A model generated the notes under the pieces. That model searched no databases and was not told where the DNA came from. It saw only the letters and a program-made list of their open reading frames with translations. The position numbers and the translations under genes are program-made. From an uncultured Verrucomicrobia subdivision 3 bacterium (GTDB lineage Bacteria > Verrucomicrobiota > Verrucomicrobiia > Limisphaerales > UBA11358), in contig CAIQKM010000033.1 of assembly GCA_903872345.1 (NCBI GenBank), positions 1-64,000 on the forward strand: 64,000 nucleotides of DNA, written 5' to 3'. This document shows positions 8,888 to 16,819 of the stretch, piece by piece. Position 1 is the first letter of the stretch, and each line of letters opens with the position of its first letter.

Positions 8888-9214
8888 TTATTTATTGCGG
8901 TTAAAAATGAGGGGCAGGCTGATTTTGATTTGCCAGATCAGCACGGCGACGGCGAGGGTGATGACGGTCCAGGCGAGCACTGGCAACCAGTCGGTGCCCA
9001 AATCAGGATCGGGCAGGTCGAGGCCGAATTCATCGGCGTGGGCGGCGAGGATGAACAGGTATAACACGGCGAGAGCGGCGAGGAAGCTGGCGATCCAGCC
9101 GCGCCGGGCGGCTTGGAGATTCTGCCAGCGTTCGCGGGCGAGAAGGTTGTTAATTCCGTTGTCACAATGCTGTGGACGGTAGTCTTTACGGGGCAGGTTT
9201 TGGATCACGTTCAT
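8888..9214 (-). CDS. Phage small membrane protein with two helices
   Basis: The 108-aa protein has two predicted membrane segments: 'IASFLAALAVLYLFILAAH' (about 40-60) and 'WLPVLAWTVITLAVAVLIW' (about 75-94), joined by an acidic loop. Both termini should face the same side. It lies in the early operon, so it is less likely to be a holin and more likely a host-membrane modifier such as an exclusion factor. That role is inference from operon position. Confidence 0.55.
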   Translation of the reverse strand: MNVIQNLPRKDYRPQHCDNGINNLLARERWQNLQAARRGWIASFLAALAVLYLFILAAHADEFGLDLPDPDLGTDWLPVLAWTVITLAVAVLIWQIKISLPLIFNRNK

Positions 9215-9270
9215 TTGGTTCCTTTGGTTGTTGTTGTTGGTTTGGTTGATGGGGCCCAGCGACTCGCTGG

Positions 9271-9639
9271 TCAGGCGATTCGCCAGGCGGCGAAGACGTG
9301 CGGGTGACGGTCCAGCAGCTGTTTCATGGCCGACTCTTCATCTTCGGCTTGCACCACGGTGCTGGCTTCGTGCGGGCCGTGGTCATCGGCCCAGGCATAG
9401 CCGAGGGCGAAGATCGGCTGGGACTGGGTCATTTCAAAAGCGGTTAAAATGGATTTCATGGCGGGTTGCGGACGGGTTATTTCGGCAATTATCTTTTCGG
9501 TTTGGGCGGCTTCGGCTTCCGCCGCGCGTTTTTGCATCCAACGTTTGGCATCGCGGCGGTCGCGCTGGTTCCGGTGCCGCTTGTCCGCCTTGTGCGGATC
9601 GCGGCCTTTGACCGGGACAAAATGGGAAGTGCGGCTCAT
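9271..9639 (-). CDS. Phage early protein of unknown function
   Basis: A 122-aa protein with a very basic N-terminus ('KADKRHRNQRDRRDAKR') suited to nucleic-acid binding and an acidic C-terminal half ('QAEDEESAMKQLLDRHPHVF'). No family recognised. It lies in the early operon between the DNA-replication genes and the membrane protein. Confidence 0.5.
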   Translation of the reverse strand: MSRTSHFVPVKGRDPHKADKRHRNQRDRRDAKRWMQKRAAEAEAAQTEKIIAEITRPQPAMKSILTAFEMTQSQPIFALGYAWADDHGPHEASTVVQAEDEESAMKQLLDRHPHVFAAWRIA

Positions 9640-9651
9640 GGGATTGATGAT

Positions 9652-10089
9652 TTAAGTGATGGTGATGATCAGTTCAATTTGTTGCGGTGGCCGGGCGGGC
9701 AATTCCGCCTCGGCCAGGCGCACGTTATTCCGGTTCGCCCAGGTAACGGCGGCGGCGCGGGATTTGAGGCGGTACACACACGCCCAGCGGCCCTTCGCGC
9801 CGGGGTTGGCATTCTGTTTGCGCCCGCCGAAGATGCCGGCGGCGGCATCCGTGTGGCCCAGCGGCAACGCTTCCAAAATCTCCAGCGATTTGAGGACATT
9901 CCAGGCGTTGCTCGCCACCCCCTGCCGGTGCTCCTCGCTCACGATATCTTCCGGCACGTCCCCGGCGAATACATACGTTTGCACCAGCGCGCGCCGGATG
10001 ATATGCGCCATGATCGTTACCAGCAGCTCGCGCTTGTACTGGCTCACCGCGCGTTCGGCATCGGCAATGGGCTGAGGCAGGGAGATCAT
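9652..10089 (-). CDS. Phage early protein of unknown function
   Basis: The protein is 145 aa with a helical N-terminal half ('ADAERAVSQYKRELLVTIMA') and a basic C-terminal half containing 'GRKQNANPGAKGRWACVYR'. No recognised domain. The start codon is placed directly after a leader repeat that ends 'AATCGTAAATCCCCATG'. Confidence 0.5.
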   Translation of the reverse strand: MISLPQPIADAERAVSQYKRELLVTIMAHIIRRALVQTYVFAGDVPEDIVSEEHRQGVASNAWNVLKSLEILEALPLGHTDAAAGIFGGRKQNANPGAKGRWACVYRLKSRAAAVTWANRNNVRLAEAELPARPPQQIELIITIT

Positions 10090-10116
10090 GGGGATTTACG
10101 ATTTTTGATTTACGAT

Positions 10117-10404
10117 TTACACGGGTAGCGGATGGCGCTTGCCTGGCAGCGGGCGGGCGTGTTTTTTTTTGGCGAGTTTGACCGCATCATCCAACTGGCT
10201 GGCGGCCGTCTCCAACCAGCCAATCAAATCGGATTTTTTTTCGCCATGGATCAGGGCGGCCAAGATGGAATGCACGGCGGCATGGGCGGCGTTGTTCCAT
10301 TCATACCGGTTTCCGGGCGCGCCCGATGTTTGGACGAAGGGAATCTCGATAACGTACCTCGTTTGGTTTTCCAGATACCGGGGCTGCAAAAATTTTCTGC
10401 TCAT
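10117..10404 (-). CDS. Small phage early protein
   Basis: A 95-aa protein directly downstream of MuB; in Mu this zone holds small early genes of host-takeover function. It ends in a basic stretch 'AKKKHARPLPGKRH'. No family recognised. Leader-type AAATCGTAAAT repeats lie both over its stop codon and 18 nt upstream of its start. Confidence 0.5.
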   Translation of the reverse strand: MSRKFLQPRYLENQTRYVIEIPFVQTSGAPGNRYEWNNAAHAAVHSILAALIHGEKKSDLIGWLETAASQLDDAVKLAKKKHARPLPGKRHPLPV

Positions 10405-10445
10405 AAATTTTTCAGTTGAGGGGATATTTACGATTTACACGCTGA

Positions 10446-11525
10446 TTAAAACTTCTGCCCCTCCAATTCCCGCAGGCCGGCGTGCGCGCTCAGGACGTGG
10501 CCCCACGTCATCTTCTGATTGCGTTCGGCGGCGAGCTTGGCGGCCATGCGCAGGATCGTCAGCCACATGCCCAGGGCTTCATCTTCCACCATCCGCTTTT
10601 CCAGATCACGCGCCGCGCCGTCGCTGGGGGCCAGCTTGTAAGCGGCGGCAAACAAGTTTAAATCTTGTTGCGTCGGCACGTTGGGCAGTTGCAGCGCGCA
10701 CAGGCGGCGCCGCTTGGTCTGCCGCAAAATCTTCGCCACACTGCCGGTCTCCATCGCATCGCGAAAAACATTGGTTGCGCAGATCACCACGCCACATTGC
10801 TTTTCATCGAACAACTCGCGGATGAATTCAATCGTCTGGATCGGCATGGTGCTGTTGCCGCTGTCGCGGATGCAACGGTGGGCTTCATCCACGATCAGCA
10901 GCATCCGGTCATCAAACGCCTTGATAATGCGCTCGCGCAGCTTGGTAATGCTCATGTTGGTGGGGATGCGCAGGATCTCCGCCAGCCGCGTGAGAAAATT
11001 CAGCAGCGCCCCGCCCGTGGGCACCGAGACATAGATGGTGCTGCCATGATTGTGCGCGGCGGCGTACGCTTTTAACGCCTCGGTTTTACCAATCTGCATA
11101 TCGCCGAACACAAAGGAGATTTTCTGAAATTCCAGCGAGGCCGCGCACACTTCCCAGATACGGTTCGTCAGCTTGGTTTTGATGAACGCCAGCTTGCGGC
11201 CCTTGTCACGCCGATCTTGCAAATCGAAAAACGTTTCGATTTCCTTGACGATGTTCTCCAGGCTGCCCTCGTATTTGCCGCGAAACAACTGGCTCACCAC
11301 CGCCCCGGTGTAATTGATCAGCCGCGCCGTCTCATCAATCCCCAAGTCATTTTCAATATAGAAGGCGTGCAGCCGGCGGATGGCACTGCGCTGGGTGTCC
11401 GGCAGTTCGGCGGTGGCATGGTTCACCACGTCGCCGGGAATCTTGCTGCGGCTTTCGTTCATGGCCGCCATCACATGCGCGGGAGCGGTGGTTACGATGG
11501 TCTGTTTGGTATCGGTTTCTTTCAT
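10446..11525 (-). CDS. MuB-like AAA+ ATPase, transposition target-selection protein
   Basis: The 359-aa protein has an N-terminal helix-turn-helix-like region (about 45-95, 'DLGIDETARLINYTGAVVSQ') followed by an AAA+ ATPase core: Walker A 'GDMQIGKTEAL' (about 141-151) and Walker B 'LLIVDEAHR' (about 209-217). This is the domain order of phage Mu B, which forms ATP filaments on target DNA, delivers target to MuA and protects Mu DNA from self-insertion. It lies 21 bp downstream of the MuA homologue, the canonical A-B order, so the pair should be co-transcribed during lytic replication. Confidence 0.9.
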   Translation of the reverse strand: MKETDTKQTIVTTAPAHVMAAMNESRSKIPGDVVNHATAELPDTQRSAIRRLHAFYIENDLGIDETARLINYTGAVVSQLFRGKYEGSLENIVKEIETFFDLQDRRDKGRKLAFIKTKLTNRIWEVCAASLEFQKISFVFGDMQIGKTEALKAYAAAHNHGSTIYVSVPTGGALLNFLTRLAEILRIPTNMSITKLRERIIKAFDDRMLLIVDEAHRCIRDSGNSTMPIQTIEFIRELFDEKQCGVVICATNVFRDAMETGSVAKILRQTKRRRLCALQLPNVPTQQDLNLFAAAYKLAPSDGAARDLEKRMVEDEALGMWLTILRMAAKLAAERNQKMTWGHVLSAHAGLRELEGQKF

Positions 11526-11546
11526 GTTGCCCTTTTAAATGTGCGT

Positions 11547-13520
11547 TTAACTTGGTTCGCTGCGTTTACCGAGGATGCCCAGGAGTGAATCTCCGGCGGT
11601 ATCTTCGGAAATGGGTTCGGCGGCGGTGGCGGCCGGCGCGAGAATGTCGGCGGCGGCGCTCTTGCCCTCGGTTTTTACCAAGGTAGCGGCGGCCTTTTCC
11701 GCATCGGTCAGGGGCTTGCGCGTATCGAGCACGCGAGCATTGTGCTGGGCGGCCTCCAAGCGCTCCTTGGTGAGGCGTGCGCCCGTGGCCGCGACCGGGG
11801 CGAGCAACTCGGCCTCAACCTTGCGGGCGGCGCCGAGTTGCCGTTCCAGCCCGGCCACGTCATCGCGGCGGTGGGTTTGCCAGGCACTCACCACGCCCAC
11901 CCATGCGCCACGCGCGTCAAAGAGTTGCGCGGTGTGCGGGGACATGGGATTAACGACGGCGGTGAACTTGTCCCCCGGCGCAAAGTGATGGCCGAGGAAC
12001 CGCAGCGGCGCGGGCGAAATGGCATCGTCTTCAAACGTGATCAGGTGATCTTTGCCCACGGTCACTTCGCGGCCGGCCACGCCGCGCAGGAGCATGGCGG
12101 TTTGCTCGGGGCGGAGACGGGCCAGCCGGGCGCGGCCCTGGTCAAAGACTTCGCGCGGGCTCATCAAGCGCGGCTTGGGCGTGGCCAGGGCTTGCAGCAT
12201 GGCTTGCTTCTCCGCCGGCATGGCCAGAAACTTTTGCGCGGAGATCACGCCAATGTCCGGCAATTCAAAGTCCATGGTGGTGAGGCCGGCTTCCAGCCAG
12301 CCTTCCAGTTCGTGCTCGGTGCGCTGGTTGATGCGTTCGGTGATCTCTTCCACCAGCCATTTCGCCTGGTTCACTTCCAGGAAAGGCAGGCGCAACATGG
12401 CGGCGCGTGGCGCGGGCAGGGCGGCCATGGCGTTGATGAGCGCGCGGGCGTGACTCTCGCGACCGTAGAGTTCCTCCGGTTTGTTCAGGCGCGAGTTGCT
12501 GCCGGTCTGGCCGGGGAACTGCAGCAGGTCGGCGGTCTCGTTGTGAATCAGGTTGCCCAGGCTTTCCAGCGCGGCCTTGAAACGGAAGTTGCCCTTGCTG
12601 GCCCCGGCGTACTGCCCCGCAAAAGCCGATGCGCCTTCAATGCCTGAGCGTTCCACGGTGATCCGGCCGTTGCTGAGGTCAAACAGAATGCGTTCCAACT
12701 CTTCTTTGATCGCGGCGGTGCCGTGTTCCACCATGAGCACGCAACCCTCCGGGTGGAACCCAAATTCCGCCAGCACATGCGCCACGAGAAACAGCATTTC
12801 GTGATCCTTCAACCCAATGCGCGTGCCATCCTCCGCCTCCATGCGCGGCTTGATACCACGGGCAAACTGGCACGCGCTGAAGAGATCGTGGGCGTGAAGT
12901 TGGATCAGGCGCATGGGCTTGCGCTGGTTCAGGCCCACGACCATGAAGTCATGCCACATGTCGTCAAAAATGAACCGTTGCCCCACGGCCAGGCCCACAC
13001 GGGTGGTAAAGATTTTGGGGCGAAAATCGGCGGCGGTGCTGCGGCCTTGACGGGCGGCCTTCAATTCAAAATCCGAGGGCCGATGGCGCATCAAATTGTC
13101 GTAGCTGTAGCCGGACGGCAGCGTGCGACGAGAGACCGTGGCATCAATGCCGGGGATGGGTTCGCCGGCTTTGAATTGCCGCACAAATTCCCGGTAGGCC
13201 GGCGCGCATTTGCGCGCGTTCTGTTTGCACAGCCCCTGCCAGTATTGAATGAACTCCCGATCCAGCGTGCGATCTTCCGGCGCTTTGGCCCGGTTCACCA
13301 GGGCGCGCCACGATTGCGCCTTGCGCCAGTCATCATATTTGCGACGGGCGGTCTTGTAGCTCACTCCCATGCGCGCCGCGACGGCCTCCAGGCTTTTCTG
13401 GATCGGCCGGGTGACCTTGCCGAGTTCTTCGATCCAGAGCTCGACTTCCGAGCGGACGCTATCCGGCAACTGCATGAAGGCGGCCAGGTCGCTGGTAGGA
13501 ATTAGGGTGGTGGTGGTCAT
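11547..13520 (-). CDS. MuA-like transposase (DDE-type, replicative transposition)
   Basis: The 657-aa protein matches MuA in length and layout: N-terminal HTH region (about 40-70, 'VAARMGVSYKTARRKYDDW'), a basic linker, an RNase-H-like catalytic core (about 175-330), a Mu-type beta-barrel domain (about 480-545, 'GVAGREVTVGKDHLITFEDD') and an alanine-rich C-terminal tail that in Mu contacts MuB and ClpX. Candidate catalytic acids are D186/D187 ('FIFDDMWHD'), E265 ('VLMVEHGTAA') and E319 ('KAALESLGNL'). Spacing of about 78 and 54 residues is close to MuA's 67 and 56. The second acid is Glu where MuA has Asp. It should cut and join both prophage ends during integration and lytic replication. Confidence 0.92.
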   Translation of the reverse strand: MTTTTLIPTSDLAAFMQLPDSVRSEVELWIEELGKVTRPIQKSLEAVAARMGVSYKTARRKYDDWRKAQSWRALVNRAKAPEDRTLDREFIQYWQGLCKQNARKCAPAYREFVRQFKAGEPIPGIDATVSRRTLPSGYSYDNLMRHRPSDFELKAARQGRSTAADFRPKIFTTRVGLAVGQRFIFDDMWHDFMVVGLNQRKPMRLIQLHAHDLFSACQFARGIKPRMEAEDGTRIGLKDHEMLFLVAHVLAEFGFHPEGCVLMVEHGTAAIKEELERILFDLSNGRITVERSGIEGASAFAGQYAGASKGNFRFKAALESLGNLIHNETADLLQFPGQTGSNSRLNKPEELYGRESHARALINAMAALPAPRAAMLRLPFLEVNQAKWLVEEITERINQRTEHELEGWLEAGLTTMDFELPDIGVISAQKFLAMPAEKQAMLQALATPKPRLMSPREVFDQGRARLARLRPEQTAMLLRGVAGREVTVGKDHLITFEDDAISPAPLRFLGHHFAPGDKFTAVVNPMSPHTAQLFDARGAWVGVVSAWQTHRRDDVAGLERQLGAARKVEAELLAPVAATGARLTKERLEAAQHNARVLDTRKPLTDAEKAAATLVKTEGKSAAADILAPAATAAEPISEDTAGDSLLGILGKRSEPS

Positions 13521-13540
13521 GGGAATTTACGATTGCCGAT

Positions 13541-14467
13541 TTACGATTGAAACATCTGGCTGATGGCCTTGGCATCCCGTTTGGCTACGGGTTCTTTAAG
13601 CCAGGCTTTGCGGGCGTTTAAAGCCTGCTCCAGCGTGGCGATCTGCGCAGTGATATCGGCATCTGTCAACAGGAAGAACTTGTCTTTGTAGGCCGCCAGC
13701 CCGCGCGCAATGCCATGCCAATCCAGTTCCGCCTGTTCGCGCCTGAGCGCCGTTTCCTCCGTGAGGGTCAGCTTCTTTTTGGGCTCCGCTGTTTCCGCCT
13801 CACCGGCCTCACCGGCCTCGCCTGCGGATTCCCCTGGTGGCAACGCAGTTGGCTTGCGGCCGGTTACGCCGGCTCCCGGCGGTTTCTTCCACAAACCCAG
13901 CGCCTCGCCGAATTCTGCCTGGGTTTTGCCATCCGTCAGTTTCTTAACGGCCGTGGCCATGGCCTCGCGCTGGCGGGCGGAGAGCGTGGAGAGCGGTTTT
14001 GCCATGGGGTCAAAGTCTTTGAGCGCCGGCAGTTTCTTGAGGCGCGGCGCGGCAGCCTTGGCCATGCTCATGAACCGATACGCCGTGGACTGCGCCAGAC
14101 CCGACTCTTTTTTCAAAATTGATTCCCAGTCACCTTTCCCATTCTGGGAAAGGTGGGCTTTGGAACCATTCTGGATGCCATTGTTTTTCTGCAGCTCCAT
14201 CAATTCAAAGCCGGTCATCACCTGGGCAAACAGCTTGCCCTGCTCAAACATCCGGGCGGTATCCAGCCATTGCCGGACACCGTCCCAGGTGCCGGTCACC
14301 GTTACGGCACCGGGTTTGGCGGCGGGTTTGGCGGCGGGTTTTACTTCGATTGTTGTCGGGGTCATATTGGGAGAGACTGAGGGGGCATGTTCCACTTTGG
14401 CCCAGCGGATTCTTTGCGCTTCGCGAATACGCGCCATGCTGGGAGATTCTTTGGTTGTGTCGGGCAT
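13541..14467 (-). CDS. Phage early DNA-binding-like protein upstream of MuA
   Basis: The 308-aa protein has a lysine/alanine/proline linker near residues 43-53 ('AAKPAAKPGA'), a central helical domain with 'WESILKKESGLAQSTAYRFM' that looks like an HTH reading head, a Gly-Glu-Ala repeat ('GEAGEAGEAETA') and a helical C-terminus. The central segment recalls DUF3102-type phage proteins. It precedes MuA by 20 bp. A replication or regulation role is plausible, not shown. The stop codon lies inside the leader repeat of the MuA gene. Confidence 0.6.
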   Translation of the reverse strand: MPDTTKESPSMARIREAQRIRWAKVEHAPSVSPNMTPTTIEVKPAAKPAAKPGAVTVTGTWDGVRQWLDTARMFEQGKLFAQVMTGFELMELQKNNGIQNGSKAHLSQNGKGDWESILKKESGLAQSTAYRFMSMAKAAAPRLKKLPALKDFDPMAKPLSTLSARQREAMATAVKKLTDGKTQAEFGEALGLWKKPPGAGVTGRKPTALPPGESAGEAGEAGEAETAEPKKKLTLTEETALRREQAELDWHGIARGLAAYKDKFFLLTDADITAQIATLEQALNARKAWLKEPVAKRDAKAISQMFQS

Positions 14468-14469
14468 AT

Positions 14470-14760
14470 TCAGGCTTCGGGGTTAAAAGCTTCGGCCACT
14501 TTGTCGAGCAGTTCCGGGTCAATTTCCCATTGCACCATCACGGCTTTGAATTGGGCGGGCGGCAGCAGATGCCGGCAGCTCACCACCACGCCGGTAATGA
14601 ACCCGCGCGCGGCATGAACCTCGTGAATCTCGCCCAGCGCCAGGGTGGTCTGTGCCTCGGCCACCAGGCCGCCCAGCAGGAGCAAAGGATTTTCCGCCTC
14701 CCAAGAGGCCGGGGCCTCGCTGGCGGTCAATTCGTTCGGATTATATTTGCTCAAGCTCAT
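14470..14760 (-). CDS. Small phage early protein
   Basis: I start this 96-aa protein at 'MSLSKYNPNEL', because the upstream in-frame start would overlap the previous gene. It is acidic and mostly helical, with one Cys. It sits 2 bp upstream of the DNA-binding-like gene. No family recognised. Confidence 0.5.
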   Translation of the reverse strand: MSLSKYNPNELTASEAPASWEAENPLLLLGGLVAEAQTTLALGEIHEVHAARGFITGVVVSCRHLLPPAQFKAVMVQWEIDPELLDKVAEAFNPEA

Positions 14761-14779
14761 GTTTTTTTTTGATTCGTGT

Positions 14780-15271
14780 TTATTCGTGTCCATTCGTGGT
14801 TGAACTTCTTTGGTACAGCGCGCCCAACCAGCGGCGCTTTAAAAATTCGGCCAGCACGGGGCGGGCGTAAAAGTTCCGGCCATCCTTCATTTCCCCATTC
14901 AGTTCCGCGCCAAAATCAATGCGCGTGCGCGGGCGGATTTGAAACAGTTGATCCACCTCGCCGGCATGGAACTGAGTGCGCTTCACGGGCAGGATCCGGG
15001 CAATCACCCAATCCAATTCCCAGTGCCCATATTTCCCCGGGTGGGATCCACCGGCACGTTGGGCCGCTCGGGCTAAGAGCTCCTCGCGCCAGAAACGCAG
15101 ATCGCGGCGGGTGGTGCTGGCATCGTTCGCCAGATTAAACACCCACACCAACCCGGTCTCTAGCAGCGTGCCGCCATCTACGAGTTCGAAAATCTGCGTC
15201 ACACTGCGGCCGAGATCGGCGGCGGCTACATCAATTTTGACCAGGGCGGCGTTCACAAAATTTACGATCAC
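14780..15271 (-). CDS. Phage early protein of unknown function
   Basis: The GTG at 15271 is chosen because it overlaps the stop of the upstream gene (GTGA), giving 163 aa starting V-I-V-N-F. The longer ORF in the track reads back through that gene. Features include 'LRFWREELLARAAQRAGG' and 'HWELDWVIARILPVKR'. No recognised domain; the position between regulator and transposase suggests an early accessory function. Confidence 0.55.
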   Translation of the reverse strand: MIVNFVNAALVKIDVAAADLGRSVTQIFELVDGGTLLETGLVWVFNLANDASTTRRDLRFWREELLARAAQRAGGSHPGKYGHWELDWVIARILPVKRTQFHAGEVDQLFQIRPRTRIDFGAELNGEMKDGRNFYARPVLAEFLKRRWLGALYQRSSTTNGHE

Positions 15272-15477
15272 TGCGTGCTGGCCACCGGGGCCACGGGATA
15301 ACGGGCGATCAGGTTCAGCGCGGCCAGTTCCTGGGCATTCGTGCTTTTGGCAAACCACTGGGCGGCGGGCACCGTGAACAGCTTGCGGCCGGTGGGCGCG
15401 GTGCCCTCGCTAATACCGCGCACGATGGCCAGCCGTTGCGCGGCCGTGGGGGCGATGGGATAAGAACGGGTCTTCAT
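15268..15477 (-). CDS. Small phage early protein
   Basis: The 69-aa protein starts at 'MKTRSYPIAPT', where the ATG overlaps the stop of the 42-aa membrane peptide gene (ATGA). It is helical with 'TAAQRLAIVRGISEG'. Both ends overlap neighbours, so it is part of a tightly coupled set of tiny genes. Function unknown. Confidence 0.5.
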   Translation of the reverse strand: MKTRSYPIAPTAAQRLAIVRGISEGTAPTGRKLFTVPAAQWFAKSTNAQELAALNLIARYPVAPVASTQ

Positions 15478-15602
15478 AATTTGTTCACTTGCCGGCGGCA
15501 CCAGCGTTCTAACCGATCATTGCCCGTGGCCAAGGCCCACAGGGCAATCACGGCCAGCACCAGCAGGCCGGGCAGAACGAAAATGTTGCGGAGTTGACGC
15601 AT
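15474..15602 (-). CDS. 42-aa phage membrane peptide (missed by the ORF track)
   Basis: Reading the minus strand from the ATG at 15602 gives a 42-aa peptide with one strong membrane helix, 'NIFVLPGLLVLAVIALWALA', a basic N-terminus (MRQLR) and a basic C-terminus (RWCRRQVNKL). It fits exactly between two coupled genes, 6 bp downstream of one and overlapping the next by 4 bp, which supports it as real. It could be an exclusion or host-membrane peptide; function is unknown. Confidence 0.55.
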   Translation of the reverse strand: MRQLRNIFVLPGLLVLAVIALWALATGNDRLERWCRRQVNKL

Positions 15603-15608
15603 GGGGGG

Positions 15609-15830
15609 TTACTTCTTGGCCGGCAGCACGCGGGTGAGGATGCGCAGGGGCAGGCCGGCATAGATTTTATCATTGGCCACGTCTTCGCGGATCCAGGCTT
15701 GCACCTCCGCCACGCCCGGCGCGGAGCAATACCAATGCTGGGTAATACCCTGCGAGCAGATCACCGGCAACCATTTGCCCGCCACCTGCACGGCCACCGT
15801 GGAATCGGTGTCAATCATCGTGGTGGTCAT
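15609..15830 (-). CDS. Small phage early protein
   Basis: A 73-aa protein with a beta-like N-terminal half ('STVAVQVAGKWLPVICSQG') and a basic C-terminus. Its start overlaps the stop of the ribbon-helix-helix-like gene by 4 bp. No family recognised. Confidence 0.5.
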   Translation of the reverse strand: MTTTMIDTDSTVAVQVAGKWLPVICSQGITQHWYCSAPGVAEVQAWIREDVANDKIYAGLPLRILTRVLPAKK

Positions 15831-16030
15831 TCCGCCTCCTTCATGATCGGGATGCCTTCGCGCCGTAGCTTTTCGCGGGCGGCTTCGCGGAGGAAGGTCG
15901 AGACATCGCGTTCATCGCCTTGTTGGATCCAAGTTCTAATTCCGGCCAATACCGTGGCCGGCACATACCCGCCGAGAAGTTTCCCGGTTCTGGTGATTTG
16001 CCGTTTCATTGGTCGGTGGGCTCGTTTCAT
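15827..16030 (-). CDS. Ribbon-helix-helix-like regulator, first gene of the leftward early operon
   Basis: The 67-aa protein is basic at the N-terminus, followed by 'LLGGYVPATVLAGIRTWIQQ' and 'DVSTFLREAAREKLRREGIP', a strand-helix-helix pattern like ribbon-helix-helix DNA-binding proteins. It is similar to the first 55 residues of the divergent gene at 16122, so the two look like paralogues. It is transcribed leftward from the palindrome-bearing region and heads the operon with MuA. By position it replaces Mu repressor/Ner in the lysis-lysogeny switch; this is inference. Confidence 0.6.
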   Translation of the reverse strand: MKRAHRPMKRQITRTGKLLGGYVPATVLAGIRTWIQQGDERDVSTFLREAAREKLRREGIPIMKEAE

Positions 16031-16048
16031 TGTTTAAGAATCTTGAAT

Positions 16049-16061
16049 AGTGTTTAACACT
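16049..16061. promoter_or_regulatory. Palindromic operator candidate, early side
   Basis: AGTGTT-T-AACACT is a perfect 6-bp inverted repeat with a one-base centre. It lies 19 bp upstream of the leftward regulator gene. The half site shares TGTT/AACA with the second palindrome at 16098. It is the natural binding site for one of the two flanking regulators. Confidence 0.65.
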
Positions 16062-16097
16062 CTTTACACGACAGGTCAATTGATTTCTTGAAAATTC

Positions 16098-16114
16098 TTT
16101 TAACAGTGTTAAAA
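16098..16114. promoter_or_regulatory. Palindromic operator candidate, late side, overlapping the RBS region
   Basis: TTTTAACA-G-TGTTAAAA is a perfect 8-bp inverted repeat with a one-base centre, ending 7 bp before the ATG of the rightward regulator gene and next to its AGGTAGG ribosome-binding region. A repressor here could block both transcription and translation start of the rightward operon. Confidence 0.7.
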
Positions 16115-16121
16115 GGTAGGT

Positions 16122-16442
16122 ATGGCAAATGAGCGTGCGGCTGGTAAAAAACTGATTGGTGCGCAAGCCTCTGCCGCTATTTGGGCGGGGGTGGATGAAT
16201 GGTTGCGCCGCAATCCCCGCCAATCCGTATCTGATTTTGTGCTGGAAGCCTGCATGGAGAAGTTGGATGCCTGCAAAATCCCCTATGATCGCGCGGCGGC
16301 TATGATTGATGGCCGGCGGCGCCAGCCCGGCGCGGCGGAATATTCCGCCCATCGCCCTGATTTCATGATTATGAATGACAGCTCGGCTTCCATGGCCGCC
16401 AGCCAGGTCAGGCTCAAGCAAAAAGCATTTACCAAACCATGA
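16122..16442 (+). CDS. Ribbon-helix-helix-like regulator paralogue, first gene of the rightward operon
   Basis: The first half of this 106-aa protein ('ASAAIWAGVDEWLRRNPRQS', 'VSDFVLEACMEKL') parallels the divergent 67-aa protein. The second half is an extra tail without recognised motif. A palindrome sits directly before its RBS, so autoregulation is likely. Its stop overlaps the next start (ATGA), which makes it the head of the rightward set. It may be the late activator or the second arm of a bistable switch; that is inference. Confidence 0.6.
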   Translation: MANERAAGKKLIGAQASAAIWAGVDEWLRRNPRQSVSDFVLEACMEKLDACKIPYDRAAAMIDGRRRQPGAAEYSAHRPDFMIMNDSSASMAASQVRLKQKAFTKP

Positions 16443-16819
16443 GCGATCTCAAGATGTCCTGCCCGGCGTGCGCGGGCCATGTGCAATTTCCTGAAGAGGG
16501 GATGGGCATCACGATTGATTGCCCTCATTGCGGCGTGCCATTCCTTTTGGAATCTCCCGAATCCATACGGGCATGGATGCAAAAGCAAAAATGGCCGTTG
16601 GATCGCGCCGCCGTCATTAAGACATCCGAAGCAAGGTTGAACGAGTTGCGGCTGGTAGGCATGAAATTTATTGGCGTGCTTGGCAGCAATACGCCTGGTG
16701 ACTGTGATGCTTGCCGCAGTATTAAGGGCCAGAAATTTCCCATCGAAGAAGTTCCACCATTGCCTTTGCCAGATTGCCAAAAGGAATTTTGCAAATGCAT
16801 CTATCTTGCTCTGTCATGA
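16439..16819 (+). CDS. Zinc-ribbon protein with a MuF-tail-like C-terminus
   Basis: In this 126-aa protein the N-terminal 'CPACAG' and 'CPHCG' pairs form a typical zinc ribbon (about 8-35). The C-terminal part 'CDACRSIKGQKFPIEEVP' followed by 'CKCIY' resembles the Cys/His end of phage MuF-like head proteins, where the last residues often read 'CRC'. It is coupled by 4-bp overlaps to both neighbours. A role in transcription or host takeover is possible; I cannot name the family. Confidence 0.55.
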   Translation: MSDLKMSCPACAGHVQFPEEGMGITIDCPHCGVPFLLESPESIRAWMQKQKWPLDRAAVIKTSEARLNELRLVGMKFIGVLGSNTPGDCDACRSIKGQKFPIEEVPPLPLPDCQKEFCKCIYLALS

